DNA of 64,000 nt. It comes from Phytopseudomonas flavescens. GTDB taxonomy: Bacteria; Pseudomonadota; Gammaproteobacteria; Pseudomonadales; Pseudomonadaceae. Positions 34,483 to 42,761 of this stretch are shown here, piece after piece. Where the stretch lies: contig NZ_FNDG01000027.1 in assembly GCF_900100535.1 (NCBI RefSeq), positions 1 to 64,000 of the forward strand, read 5' to 3'. The translations under genes and the position numbers were made by a program. The number at the start of each line of letters is the position of its first letter. The first letter of the stretch is position 1. A model generated the notes under the pieces. That model was not told where the DNA came from. It did no database searches and saw only the letters and a list, made by a program, of their open reading frames with translations.

Positions 34483-35100
34483 TCAAGCGTCGGCGTTCAG
34501 CCCGGCCGGGGTCTGCGGGATGGCGACGAAGCCGGGCAGCGCCTCGATACGCGCCAGGAAGGCATTCACCTGCACGTAGGAGGACAGGTCGACGTTGCCT
34601 TCCGGCGCCCGGGCGAGATAGCTGTAGAGCGCCACGTCGGCGATGGTCGGATGATCGGCGGCCAGCCACTGGCGACCTGTCAGGTGGCGCTCCAGGCGGG
34701 CGAGCAGTACATGGGCACGAGCGATCACTTCATCGGCGTTGAAGTCGTAGCCGAATACGGTGATCAGGCGCGCCGCAGCCGGTCCGTAGGCCAGTTCGCC
34801 GGCCGCGACCGACAACCAGCGTTGCACCGCAGCCGCACCCGCGGCGTCTTCCGGCAGCCAGTCGGTGCGGCCGGTTTTCTTGGCGAGGTAGACGAGAATG
34901 GCGTTCGAATCGGCGATGACGACTCCATCGTCCTCCAGCACCGGCACCTGGCCAAAGGGGTTGAGCGCGAGGAACTCAGGCTGTTTGTTGGCACCGCCGG
35001 CCAGATCGACCTCGACCAGTTCGGGCTTGAGGCCAAGCAGCGAAGCGAACAGAACGGCGCGGTGGGCATGGCCTGACAGCGTGACGTGGTGAATTTTCAT
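34483..35100 (-). CDS. Glutathione S-transferase
   Basis: The 205-residue cytosolic GST begins MKIHHVTLSGHAHRAVLFASLLGL, an N-terminal thioredoxin fold. The cis-Pro motif is FGQVPVLEDDGVVIADSNAILVYLAKK and the C-terminal helical domain contains WLAADHPTIADVALYSYLARAPEG (the ADxxL N-capping box). It is the first gene of the GST / PNPOx-reductase-ferredoxin / DUF1348 set, all on the minus strand with short gaps, which suggests a detoxification or reductive-stress operon. Electrophile substrate unknown. Confidence 0.92.
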   Translation of the reverse strand: MKIHHVTLSGHAHRAVLFASLLGLKPELVEVDLAGGANKQPEFLALNPFGQVPVLEDDGVVIADSNAILVYLAKKTGRTDWLPEDAAGAAAVQRWLSVAAGELAYGPAAARLITVFGYDFNADEVIARAHVLLARLERHLTGRQWLAADHPTIADVALYSYLARAPEGNVDLSSYVQVNAFLARIEALPGFVAIPQTPAGLNADA

Positions 35101-35261
35101 GGTTCGGCTCCTGGTGGACGGTGGGCCGGGAGACGTCCCGATCCATACGACCAGCTTGCTACCGAATCCAAATTCGAGGAATAGGCGCTTTCGACACTAC
35201 TTTATTGCGAAAAACGGAATAGTCGTACTGCGCCCCACCGCTGCCCGACGCCGGGAAATGT

Positions 35262-35591
35262 TCAGATCGGCAACTGCCCCATCGCCCAGCGCAACAGAAA
35301 AAAGATCACCAGCCCGCCGCCAATGGTCGCCAGCAAATGGCGGGTCAACACAGCGATCATGATGGTCGCCAAGCCGGCCAGCAGGTAAGCGTTGTCCCAG
35401 CTCAGCGCCCAGTTGCGCCCGTCGGGCAGCAACATGGCAGGTACCACGATGGCCGTGAGCACCGCGGTCGGCACGTAATGCAGGGCCTGACGCACCGCCT
35501 GGGGAAAGCGCAGATCGGGAAAGGCGAACAGGCTGTAGCGGGTGGCGAAGGTGATCGCCAGCATGCCGGAAATCAGGATCCAGTTTTCCAT
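35262..35591 (-). CDS. azlD: AzlD family branched-chain amino acid exporter subunit
   Basis: The 109-residue protein has four hydrophobic helices and begins MENWILISGMLAITFATRYSLFAF; TYSxR/ATRYSxF near residue 17-22 is the AzlD hallmark, followed by the VPTAVLTAIVVPAM segment. With AzlC it forms a two-component exporter (AzlCD/YgaZH type) for branched-chain or similar amino acids. The start overlaps the azlC stop (ATGA), and the longer upstream frame is the azlC shadow. Confidence 0.9.
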   Translation of the reverse strand: MENWILISGMLAITFATRYSLFAFPDLRFPQAVRQALHYVPTAVLTAIVVPAMLLPDGRNWALSWDNAYLLAGLATIMIAVLTRHLLATIGGGLVIFFLLRWAMGQLPI

Positions 35592-36322
35592 CAGCAAGGC
35601 TTCTCCAGCAGTGGACGCTGGCAACGCTCCAGCAGCACGCCGACCACGATGCCGGCAAAGGCAGCGGCCATCAGGCCGAGTTTGTAGGGCAGTTCGTGGC
35701 ACAGCAGGGCGACCACCGCAGCCACCAGCGCAGCGGCGACCTGCGGCCGATTGTGCAGCATCGGCACGACGACACCGATGAAGGTGGCGATCATGGCGAA
35801 ATCCAGGCCCCAGGCGGCGATATTCGGTACGGCCTGGCCAAACAGCAGGCCGATCAGGGTGCAGCCGACCCAGTTGCCATACATGGCCAGGCCGGCACCC
35901 AGGAAGTACCAGTGCTTGTCGGGCGAATCGTCGCGTTGTGCATAACGCTGCTGCACCACCGCGAAGGCTTCGTCGGTCAGCCAGAAGGCCAGCGGCATAC
36001 GCCAGCGCTTGGGCAGATGGCGAACGAACGGCTGCAGGGTGGCGCTGTACAGGGCGTGGCGCAGATTCACCACCAGGGTGGTCAGCCACAGCACCGCCAG
36101 GCTGGCACCGCCGCCCAGCAGGCTGATGGCGATGAACTGCGCCGAGCCGGCGAACACCAGTACCGACATGCCGACGGTCTGCCAGGCGTTCAGCCCGGCG
36201 GCACCGGCCAGGCTGCCGTAGATGATGCCGAACGGCATGGCACCGAGCAGCATCGGCAGCATGTCGCGCAGGCCCTGGAGGAATTCGTGTTGACGGGACA
36301 TGGGAGGCGGACCATTGAGCAT
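35591..36322 (-). CDS. azlC: AzlC family branched-chain amino acid exporter subunit
   Basis: The 243-residue membrane protein with about seven helices has the AzlC motifs LLGAMPFGIIYGSLAGAAGL near residue 25, SVLVFAGSAQFIAISLL near 52 and FWLTDEAFAV near 114. It is the large partner of AzlD and is translationally coupled to it. An alternative start seven codons in (MSRQHEF) is equally possible, as neither has a clear ribosome site. An AraC regulator upstream in the same direction (157-nt gap) may control the pair. Confidence 0.9.
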   Translation of the reverse strand: MLNGPPPMSRQHEFLQGLRDMLPMLLGAMPFGIIYGSLAGAAGLNAWQTVGMSVLVFAGSAQFIAISLLGGGASLAVLWLTTLVVNLRHALYSATLQPFVRHLPKRWRMPLAFWLTDEAFAVVQQRYAQRDDSPDKHWYFLGAGLAMYGNWVGCTLIGLLFGQAVPNIAAWGLDFAMIATFIGVVVPMLHNRPQVAAALVAAVVALLCHELPYKLGLMAAAFAGIVVGVLLERCQRPLLEKPC

Positions 36323-36462
36323 GTGGGAACCCGCTTGCAGGCGATCGAGACTGCCGGAGGCTAGACGGTTGATGGCATGCCGGTCTTGAACGATCTTGCG
36401 CAGGTGAGGCGATCAACAGTCCCGTAGCAGCGATGAGCGAAGCGAAAACCTGGACGCGCGAC

Positions 36463-36486
36463 CCTGGGTATCGCTTCGTTCAACCG
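36463..36486 (-). repeat. REP-like element overlapping the end of the araC-type gene
   Basis: On the minus strand GGTTGAACGAAGCGATACCC closely matches a motif common in Pseudomonas intergenic repeats. An inverted partner GATGAGCGAAGCGAAAACC lies at 36,432-36,450 on the plus strand. The element provides the stop codon of the AraC-family gene (36480-36482). Confidence 0.45.
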
Positions 36487-37328
36487 CAGGCTGCCGAGCC
36501 ACGTTGACAGGCGTTGCGGTACTCGCCAGGCGCGACGCCATAGGCCTGCTTGAACTGCCGCCCAAGGTGGCTCTGGTCGGAGAACCCCAGTTGCAGCGCC
36601 ACGCTCAGGGGGGCATTGCCACCGCGCAGCAACGCCCTCGCCTGCTCCAGCCGGCGCTGCTGCAGCCAGGCGTGGGGCGGCAGGCCGGTCGAGCGGCGGA
36701 ACACCCGGGCGAAGTGAAACGGCGAGAGATTCACTGCGCCAGCCAGCTCTTCCAGCGAAGGCGGCTCGGCCAGGCGCGAGGCGAGCAGCTCCCTGGCCAT
36801 GCTTACCGCCAGGGGCTCTTGGCCTGCGGTAGCGGTCACCGGTATCTGGGCATGGCGCTGCAACAGTTGCAGCATCACCTCGCGCCAGCGTGTCTGACGC
36901 TGCAGAACGCTGACCAGCGGATCCTGCAACTGGCGATGCAGGTCGAGCAGCGCCGGCACCAGCAATTCATCGCGGTGCACACTGCCACGCAAGGCCGGTA
37001 CCGCGGCGGGCAACTCCAGTTCCTCGAGCAGCGCCAGAAACTGCTGCGGTTCGGGGTAGAAGACCCGGTAGCGCCAGCCATCGTCGGCAGCCTTGCGGCC
37101 GGTATGCACTTCGTCCGGGTTGAGCAGGGCCACATGCCCGGCGCTCACCACGTGCTCTTCACCGCGATAGCGGTAGCGCTCGGCGCCCGCCTCGACCATC
37201 GCGATGGCGTAGCTCTGATGCACATGAGGCGCATAGCGATGTTCGACGAAACGCGCGGTCAGCAGCTCCACGCCGCCCACATCGGCACAGGAACTGAAGC
37301 AGGCCTGCTCTCGATCCTCCGGTTGCAT
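36480..37328 (-). CDS. AraC-family transcriptional regulator
   Basis: The 282-residue protein has an N-terminal cupin-like sensing domain (RFVEHRYAPHVHQSYAIAMVEAG, residues 20-130) and a C-terminal double helix-turn-helix (residues about 175-275: LEELAGAVNLSPFHFARVFRRSTGLPPHAWL and APLSVALQLGFSDQSHLGRQFKQAYGVAPGEYR). Members of this group commonly sit next to LysE or AzlCD amino acid exporters and activate them. The start at MQPEDREQ is chosen; a start 16 codons upstream inside the GNAT gene is possible. It begins 2 nt after the GNAT stop, so the two are coupled. Confidence 0.9.
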   Translation of the reverse strand: MQPEDREQACFSSCADVGGVELLTARFVEHRYAPHVHQSYAIAMVEAGAERYRYRGEEHVVSAGHVALLNPDEVHTGRKAADDGWRYRVFYPEPQQFLALLEELELPAAVPALRGSVHRDELLVPALLDLHRQLQDPLVSVLQRQTRWREVMLQLLQRHAQIPVTATAGQEPLAVSMARELLASRLAEPPSLEELAGAVNLSPFHFARVFRRSTGLPPHAWLQQRRLEQARALLRGGNAPLSVALQLGFSDQSHLGRQFKQAYGVAPGEYRNACQRGSAACG

Positions 37329-37330
37329 GC

Positions 37331-37900
37331 TCAGACGCCGAAGCGTGCCTCCAGACCCGCCTTGACTACCGGCCACTCCTGATCGGTGATGCTGTACATC
37401 ACGGTATCGTCGAGACGCCCGTCGGCCAGGCGGCGATGGTTACGCAGCAGCCCTTCGCGAATGGCCCCAAGCTTTTCGATGGCGCGCTGGGAGCGCAGAT
37501 TGCTGCCAGCGGTCTTCAGTTGCACGCGCACCATCTGCCAGCTCTCGAAGGCATGGCGCAACATCAGGTACTTGATCATGCTGTTGAGCCCGGTACCGTG
37601 CTGGCCGGCATCCAGCCAGGTCCAGCCGATTTCCACGGCAGGCAGGGTCGGTACGAAATCGGCGAAGCGGGTGGTGCCGACCAACTGCTCGCCAAGGCGG
37701 ATCACGAATGGCAGCGCCCGATCCTCGCGCTGCTCGTGCAGGGCCTGGCGGTACCAGTCCAGGCGCTGGGTACCGCTCATGTAGGCCAGCTCCTGGCGGT
37801 TGGCTTCAGCCAGGGTCACCAGCGCCGGAATATCCCCGTCGAGCAACGGCTCGATGCGCAGGGCACCACGTTGCAGGGTGATCAACTGCGGCTTGAACAT
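37331..37900 (-). CDS. GNAT-family N-acetyltransferase (RimJ/RimL-like)
   Basis: The 189-residue single-domain GNAT begins MFKPQLITLQRGALRIEPLLDGDIPALVTLA. Motifs include EIGWTWLDAGQHGTGLNSMIKYLMLRHAFE (acetyl-CoA loop region) and VQLKTAGSNLRSQRAIEKLGAIREGLLRNHRRL, the RimJ/RimL-type C-terminal signature. It probably acetylates an N-terminal amine, an amino acid or a small amine. It is upstream of and nearly contiguous with the AraC gene, and divergent from the hybrid kinase (250-nt gap). Confidence 0.88.
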   Translation of the reverse strand: MFKPQLITLQRGALRIEPLLDGDIPALVTLAEANRQELAYMSGTQRLDWYRQALHEQREDRALPFVIRLGEQLVGTTRFADFVPTLPAVEIGWTWLDAGQHGTGLNSMIKYLMLRHAFESWQMVRVQLKTAGSNLRSQRAIEKLGAIREGLLRNHRRLADGRLDDTVMYSITDQEWPVVKAGLEARFGV

Positions 37901-38150
37901 CGACTCTCTCCACGAACAACGGTGCCAGGCCCATCAGTCTCGCACCGAATAAAGGGTCTGTCTGCCTCGAAAGGGTGCCGCAACGGTACCGCGCCTGCAT
38001 GTGCGACCTTGGTCGCGCCTGACGTAACGGCACTTTACTGCGACACTACTGCGCTATGTTGTGTGCCTCGCCAAGAGGGCACAAGGGCGTACGCGGGCGC
38101 GCCAGGATATCCTCAGCAAGCGTTCCCCCCCAGTTTTTCGCGGAGTCTGC

Positions 38151-41100
38151 ATGTCGCTGTCCAGTTGGCTTATCGCTGCAGTCGCCCTGCTCTACATGAC
38201 CATCCTGTTCGCCATCGCCTTCTATGGCGACCGTCGGCGCACGCCGCTGCCGCCCCGGGTGCGTGCCTGGGTGTACAGCCTGTCGCTGGCCGTCTACTGC
38301 ACCAGCTGGACCTTCTTCGGCGCCGTCGGCCAGGCTGCCGAGCAGTTGTGGTCGTTCCTGCCGATCTACCTCGGGCCAATGCTGCTCCTGCTGTTCGCGC
38401 CCTGGGTGATCGAGAAGATGGTGCTGATCAGCAAGCAGGAAAACATCACCTCGATCGCCGACTTCATCGCCGCCCGCTATGGCAAGTCGCAGTCGCTGGC
38501 CGTCGTCGTCGCCCTGATCTGCCTGGTCGGGGTGCTGCCCTACATTGCCCTGCAACTCAAGGGCATCGTGCTGGGCGTCAACCTGTTGATCGGCTCGGAG
38601 ACCGATGCCGACGGCACCCGGGCCCAGGACACCGCCCTGGTGGTGTCGCTGATCCTGGCGCTGTTCACCATCGTTTTCGGTACCCGCAACCTCGACGTCA
38701 CCGAGCATCACCGCGGCATGGTGCTGGCCATCGCCTTCGAGTCGCTGGTCAAGCTGCTGGCCTTCTTCGCCGTCGGCGCCTTCGTCACCTATGGCCTATA
38801 TGGCGGCTTCGGCGATCTGCTCGGCCAGGCCCAGCGCAACAGCGAACTGGAAGCATACTGGGCGGTGGCGGTGAACTGGCCGGCGATGCTGGTGCAGACC
38901 GGCATGGCGATGATCGCCATCATCTGCCTGCCTCGCCAGTTCCACGTCACCGTGGTGGAGAACACCGAACCCCGCGACCTGCGCCTGGCGCGCTGGGTAT
39001 TCCCGCTGTACCTGCTGCTCGCCGCGCTGTTCGTCATCCCCATCGCCCTGGCCGGGCAGATGCTGCTGCCCGCCGGGGTCAGCCCGGACTCGTTCGTGAT
39101 CAGCCTGCCGCTCGCCGAAGCCCACCCGGCCCTGGCCCTGCTGGCGTTCATCGGCGGCGCCTCGGCCGCTACCGGCATGGTGATCGTCGCCTCGGTGGCA
39201 CTGTCGACGATGATCTCCAACGACATGCTGCTGCCCTGGCTGCTGCACCGCAAAAACACCGAACGGCCCTTCGAAGCGTTTCGCCACTGGATGCTCACCG
39301 CACGCCGGGTCAGCATCGTGCTGATCCTGTTGCTGGCCTACGTGTGCTACCGCCTGCTCGGCAGCAACGCCAGCCTCGCCACCATCGGGCAGATCTCGTT
39401 CGCCGCCATCGGCCAACTGGCACCGGCCATGTTCGGCGCCCTGGTGTGGAAACAGGCCAACCGCCGTGGCGTGTTCGCCGGCTTGATCACCGGCGCGGCC
39501 CTGTGGTTCTACACCCTGGTAATGCCGGTGCTGGCGCGTGGCCTCGGCTGGCCGTTGGATATCTTTCCCGGACTGCATACCCTGCTTCACGCGCCGATCG
39601 GCGTCGAGGTGGATGCGTTGACCCGCGGCGTGGTGCTGTCGCTGGCCGGCAATCTGACGCTGTTCGCCTGGGTGTCGTTCTTCTCGCGTACCCGGGTTTC
39701 CGAACACTGGCAGGCCGGGCGCTTCGTCAACCATGATTTCGGCAGCAAACAGGGCGGCCGCACCATGCTCGCGGTACAGGTCAACGACCTGCTGCTGCTC
39801 GCCGGCCGCTTCGTCGGCGAAGAACGTGCGCGGCATAGCTTCAGTCGCTTCGCCGCCCGCCAGGGCAAGGCCTTCAATTCGGCGCAACCGGCCAACAGCG
39901 AGTGGATCGCCCACACCGAACGCCTGCTGGCGGGTGTGCTCGGCGCGTCGTCGACCCGTGCGGTGGTGAAGGCGGCCATCGAAGGCCGCGACATGCAGGT
40001 CGAGGATGTGGTGCGCATCGTCGACGAAGCCAGCGAGGTGCTGCAGTTCAACCGCGCCCTGCTGCAAGGCGCCATCGAGAACATCAGCCAGGGCATCAGC
40101 GTGGTCGATCAGTCGCTGTGCCTGGTGGCCTGGAACCAGCGTTACCTGGCGATCTTCGAGTACCCGGAGGGGCTGATCTGCGTGGGCCGGCCGATTGCCG
40201 AGATCATCCGCTTCAATGCCGAACGCGGCATGCTCGGCAGCGGCGATGTCGAGGAAAGCGTCGCCAGGCGCCTGTACTGGATGCGCCGGGGCACCGCGCA
40301 CAGCTATGAACGGGTATTTCCCAATGGCCGGGTCATCGAACTGATCGGCAACCCGATGCCCGGCGGAGGTTTCGTCATGAGTTTCACCGACATCACCGAA
40401 TTCCGCGAAGCCGAGCGCGCCCTCAAGGCGGCCAACGAGGGCCTTGAGCAGCGCGTTGCCGAGCGCACCCATGAGCTGTCGCAACTGAACCAGGCACTGA
40501 CCACCGCCACCGGCGTCGCCGAAGCGGCCAACGCCTCGAAAACCCGCTTTCTCGCCGCGGTCAGCCACGACTTGATGCAGCCGCTGAACGCTGCCCGCCT
40601 GTTCTCCGCGGCCCTCTCCCACCAGCAAGAAGCGCTGCCCCGGGAAGCTCAGGAGCTGGTGCGCCATCTCGACAGCTCACTGCGCTCCGCGGAAGACCTG
40701 ATCAGCGATCTGCTGGACATCTCGCGCCTGGAAAATGGCCGTATCACCCCCGATCGCAACGCCTTCGTGCTCGATACACTGTTCGACACCCTGGGCGCCG
40801 AATTCAAGGTGCTGGCGGCGGAATATGGCGTCGACTTCCACAGGCAAGGCAGCAAACTGCGGGTCGACAGCGACATCAAGCTGCTGCGCCGCGTGCTGCA
40901 GAACTTCCTCACCAACGCCTTCCGCTATGCCAAGGGCCGCGTGCTGCTGGGCGTACGCCGGCAAGGCGGGCACCTGCGCCTGGAAGTGTGGGATCGCGGG
41001 CCGGGCATCGCCGAAGACAAGCGCCAGACCATCTTCGAGGAGTTCAAGCGTCTGGACAGCCACCAGACCCGCGCCGAAAAAGGCCTGGGCCTCGGACTGG

Positions 41101-41630
41101 CCATCGCCGACGGGCTGTGCCGGGTGCTCGATCACAGCCTGGAGGTGCGTTCCTGGCCGGGCAAGGGCAGCGTGTTCAGCGTCACCGTACCGATTGCCCG
41201 CAACCAGTCACCACCTCTGCAGCGTCTGCTGCCCGAAGGCAGTGGGCAGTTGCTGACCGGCACCCAGGTGCTGTGCATCGACAACGAGGAAAGCATCCTC
41301 ACCGGCATGCACAGCCTGCTGTCGCGCTGGGGCTGCCAGGTATGGTCGGCGCGCAACCGCGCCGAATGCGAGCGCTTGCTAGACGGCGAAGTGCGTCCGC
41401 ACCTGGCCCTCGTCGACTATCACCTCGACGAGGGCGACACCGGCACCGAGCTGATGGCCTGGTTGCGCACTCGCCTCGGCGAGCCGGTACCCGGCGTGGT
41501 GATCAGCGCCGACGGCCGTCCCGAATTGATCGCCCAGGTGCATGCCGCCGGCCTGGATTTCCTGCCCAAGCCGGTCAAGCCAGCGGCCCTGCGCGCGCTG
41601 ATCAGCCGCCATCTGCCGCTACGTAGCTGA
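38151..41630 (+). CDS. Transporter-like hybrid sensor histidine kinase (SSS-PAS-HK-REC)
   Basis: The 1159-residue membrane protein has an N-terminal region of about 13 helices like Na+/solute symporters (residues 1-500), a linker typical of STAC domains (near 540-580), a PAS domain (about 635-745), and a coiled coil. The HisKA box follows with the phosphorylated His in FLAAVSHDLMQPLNAARLF (about 806), then an ATPase domain (NFLTNAFRYAKGR, WDRGPGIAED, GLGLGLAIADGL) and a receiver whose phosphoacceptor is the Asp in LALVDYHL (about 1089). The plan resembles CbrA with an added receiver, and I recall a P. aeruginosa kinase (PA3271) of this length. The start MSLSSWLIAAV has GCGGAG. No output regulator is adjacent. 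Confidence 0.93.
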   Translation: MSLSSWLIAAVALLYMTILFAIAFYGDRRRTPLPPRVRAWVYSLSLAVYCTSWTFFGAVGQAAEQLWSFLPIYLGPMLLLLFAPWVIEKMVLISKQENITSIADFIAARYGKSQSLAVVVALICLVGVLPYIALQLKGIVLGVNLLIGSETDADGTRAQDTALVVSLILALFTIVFGTRNLDVTEHHRGMVLAIAFESLVKLLAFFAVGAFVTYGLYGGFGDLLGQAQRNSELEAYWAVAVNWPAMLVQTGMAMIAIICLPRQFHVTVVENTEPRDLRLARWVFPLYLLLAALFVIPIALAGQMLLPAGVSPDSFVISLPLAEAHPALALLAFIGGASAATGMVIVASVALSTMISNDMLLPWLLHRKNTERPFEAFRHWMLTARRVSIVLILLLAYVCYRLLGSNASLATIGQISFAAIGQLAPAMFGALVWKQANRRGVFAGLITGAALWFYTLVMPVLARGLGWPLDIFPGLHTLLHAPIGVEVDALTRGVVLSLAGNLTLFAWVSFFSRTRVSEHWQAGRFVNHDFGSKQGGRTMLAVQVNDLLLLAGRFVGEERARHSFSRFAARQGKAFNSAQPANSEWIAHTERLLAGVLGASSTRAVVKAAIEGRDMQVEDVVRIVDEASEVLQFNRALLQGAIENISQGISVVDQSLCLVAWNQRYLAIFEYPEGLICVGRPIAEIIRFNAERGMLGSGDVEESVARRLYWMRRGTAHSYERVFPNGRVIELIGNPMPGGGFVMSFTDITEFREAERALKAANEGLEQRVAERTHELSQLNQALTTATGVAEAANASKTRFLAAVSHDLMQPLNAARLFSAALSHQQEALPREAQELVRHLDSSLRSAEDLISDLLDISRLENGRITPDRNAFVLDTLFDTLGAEFKVLAAEYGVDFHRQGSKLRVDSDIKLLRRVLQNFLTNAFRYAKGRVLLGVRRQGGHLRLEVWDRGPGIAEDKRQTIFEEFKRLDSHQTRAEKGLGLGLAIADGLCRVLDHSLEVRSWPGKGSVFSVTVPIARNQSPPLQRLLPEGSGQLLTGTQVLCIDNEESILTGMHSLLSRWGCQVWSARNRAECERLLDGEVRPHLALVDYHLDEGDTGTELMAWLRTRLGEPVPGVVISADGRPELIAQVHAAGLDFLPKPVKPAALRALISRHLPLRS

Positions 41631-41642
41631 GTGTCAGGCGGC

Positions 41643-42761
41643 TCACTCAGCCAGATAGGCCTGACCACCGACTTCGATGATCTGCTCCTCGCTCAGGCTC
41701 AGGTGCCAGTGTGAGTAAAGCACCTGCTGTGCGGCTGCCAGGCCCAGCTCACGCCTCAGGTAGCGATGAATGGCGGAAAAGGCTCGGTATTCGCAACCGC
41801 CCCAGAAGAAGACGTCACTTAGGTCGGCGGGCCAATCGATACGCTGTAGCGCCTCGAGCAGCAGGGTCGTGGTTCCCGGCATGGCATCATGGCGCAACAG
41901 CCATTGCAACTGCACACCCAGCGGTTTCGTCAACGACAGGCACTCGCCTGCGTCCTGCACTTCAATCAAAGCCTTGCCACGCGCATCCTGCGGGAGCGCC
42001 TCGAGGATACGCGCAATCCCCGGCAAGGCTGTTTCATCTCCCGCCAGCACAATGAACGAAGCAGCCTGCAGGCCACCGGCGGCAGGGCCTACAATCCCTA
42101 CCTGATCTCCCCGGCAGGCGGCCATTGCCCAGGAGGTGGCGGGCCCGACGGCAGGATGCAAAGCAAAATCGATGGTCAAGCGGCCACGTTTGGCATCCAG
42201 CTCACGAATGGTGTAGACCCGGGTGTGCATCTTGTCACCGAGCCAGATCACACGCCCCTGGTCATCGACCATCGGCCAAACCGGCTCATGCTCGCCCTTG
42301 GGCACAAAGATCAGACGGCAGTGCATCTGATCGTCACGCTGAAAGTGCCCCAGATCCGCCCCCTCGAAAACAATCCGCCGCAGCCGCGGAGTCAGCATGA
42401 CTGTTTCTACAACGTGGATCACCCGCAGATCCTCGACCACAGCCAGGCCCGTCATATCTCCCTGCCAGCCGATATGCAGGCGCTCATTCGCCGCGATAAA
42501 GCCGATAAGTCCGCCCAAAGCCAGCTTCATGCGGTTGAGGCCGGCACGATCCGTCGTTTCCACCTCAATCAGCAGTTGCTGTGGCTTGATACTGAGCGTC
42601 GCCTGGGCAAAAGAGGCCATCACCCTGTAAGCATCACCATACTTGTTCACACTCATGTCATGGGTGGCGATGGACGCCAGTATGTCGTGCAGATAATCCT
42701 GTACCCTGGGAAAGTCGATACGGGCAAACGCCCGGTAGCGTTCGTTCGTCGATTCAGTCAT
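41643..42761 (-). CDS. Siderophore-interacting protein (FAD-dependent ferric-siderophore reductase) with DUF2218 domain
   Basis: The 372-residue cytoplasmic protein has an N-terminal DUF2218 (residues about 5-100, ARIDFPRVQDYLHDILASIATHD...) followed by a SIP/ViuB-type reductase: FAD-binding barrel with THTRVYTIRELD-like sequence (here MHTRVYTIRELD near 180), the FVLAGDETALPGIARIL NAD(P) motif near 240, and WGGCEYRAFSAIHRYLRRELGL near 320. SIPs reduce ferric siderophores with NAD(P)H to release iron. The start overlaps the binding-protein stop by 8 nt. It is the last gene of the operon and ends 12 nt from the convergent kinase stop. Confidence 0.9.
   Translation of the reverse strand: MTESTNERYRAFARIDFPRVQDYLHDILASIATHDMSVNKYGDAYRVMASFAQATLSIKPQQLLIEVETTDRAGLNRMKLALGGLIGFIAANERLHIGWQGDMTGLAVVEDLRVIHVVETVMLTPRLRRIVFEGADLGHFQRDDQMHCRLIFVPKGEHEPVWPMVDDQGRVIWLGDKMHTRVYTIRELDAKRGRLTIDFALHPAVGPATSWAMAACRGDQVGIVGPAAGGLQAASFIVLAGDETALPGIARILEALPQDARGKALIEVQDAGECLSLTKPLGVQLQWLLRHDAMPGTTTLLLEALQRIDWPADLSDVFFWGGCEYRAFSAIHRYLRRELGLAAAQQVLYSHWHLSLSEEQIIEVGGQAYLAE

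Noticed and set aside
35262..36416. 384-codon minus-strand frame spanning azlC and azlD
   Set aside because: Only its last 109 codons are real (azlD); the rest is an out-of-frame reading of azlC.
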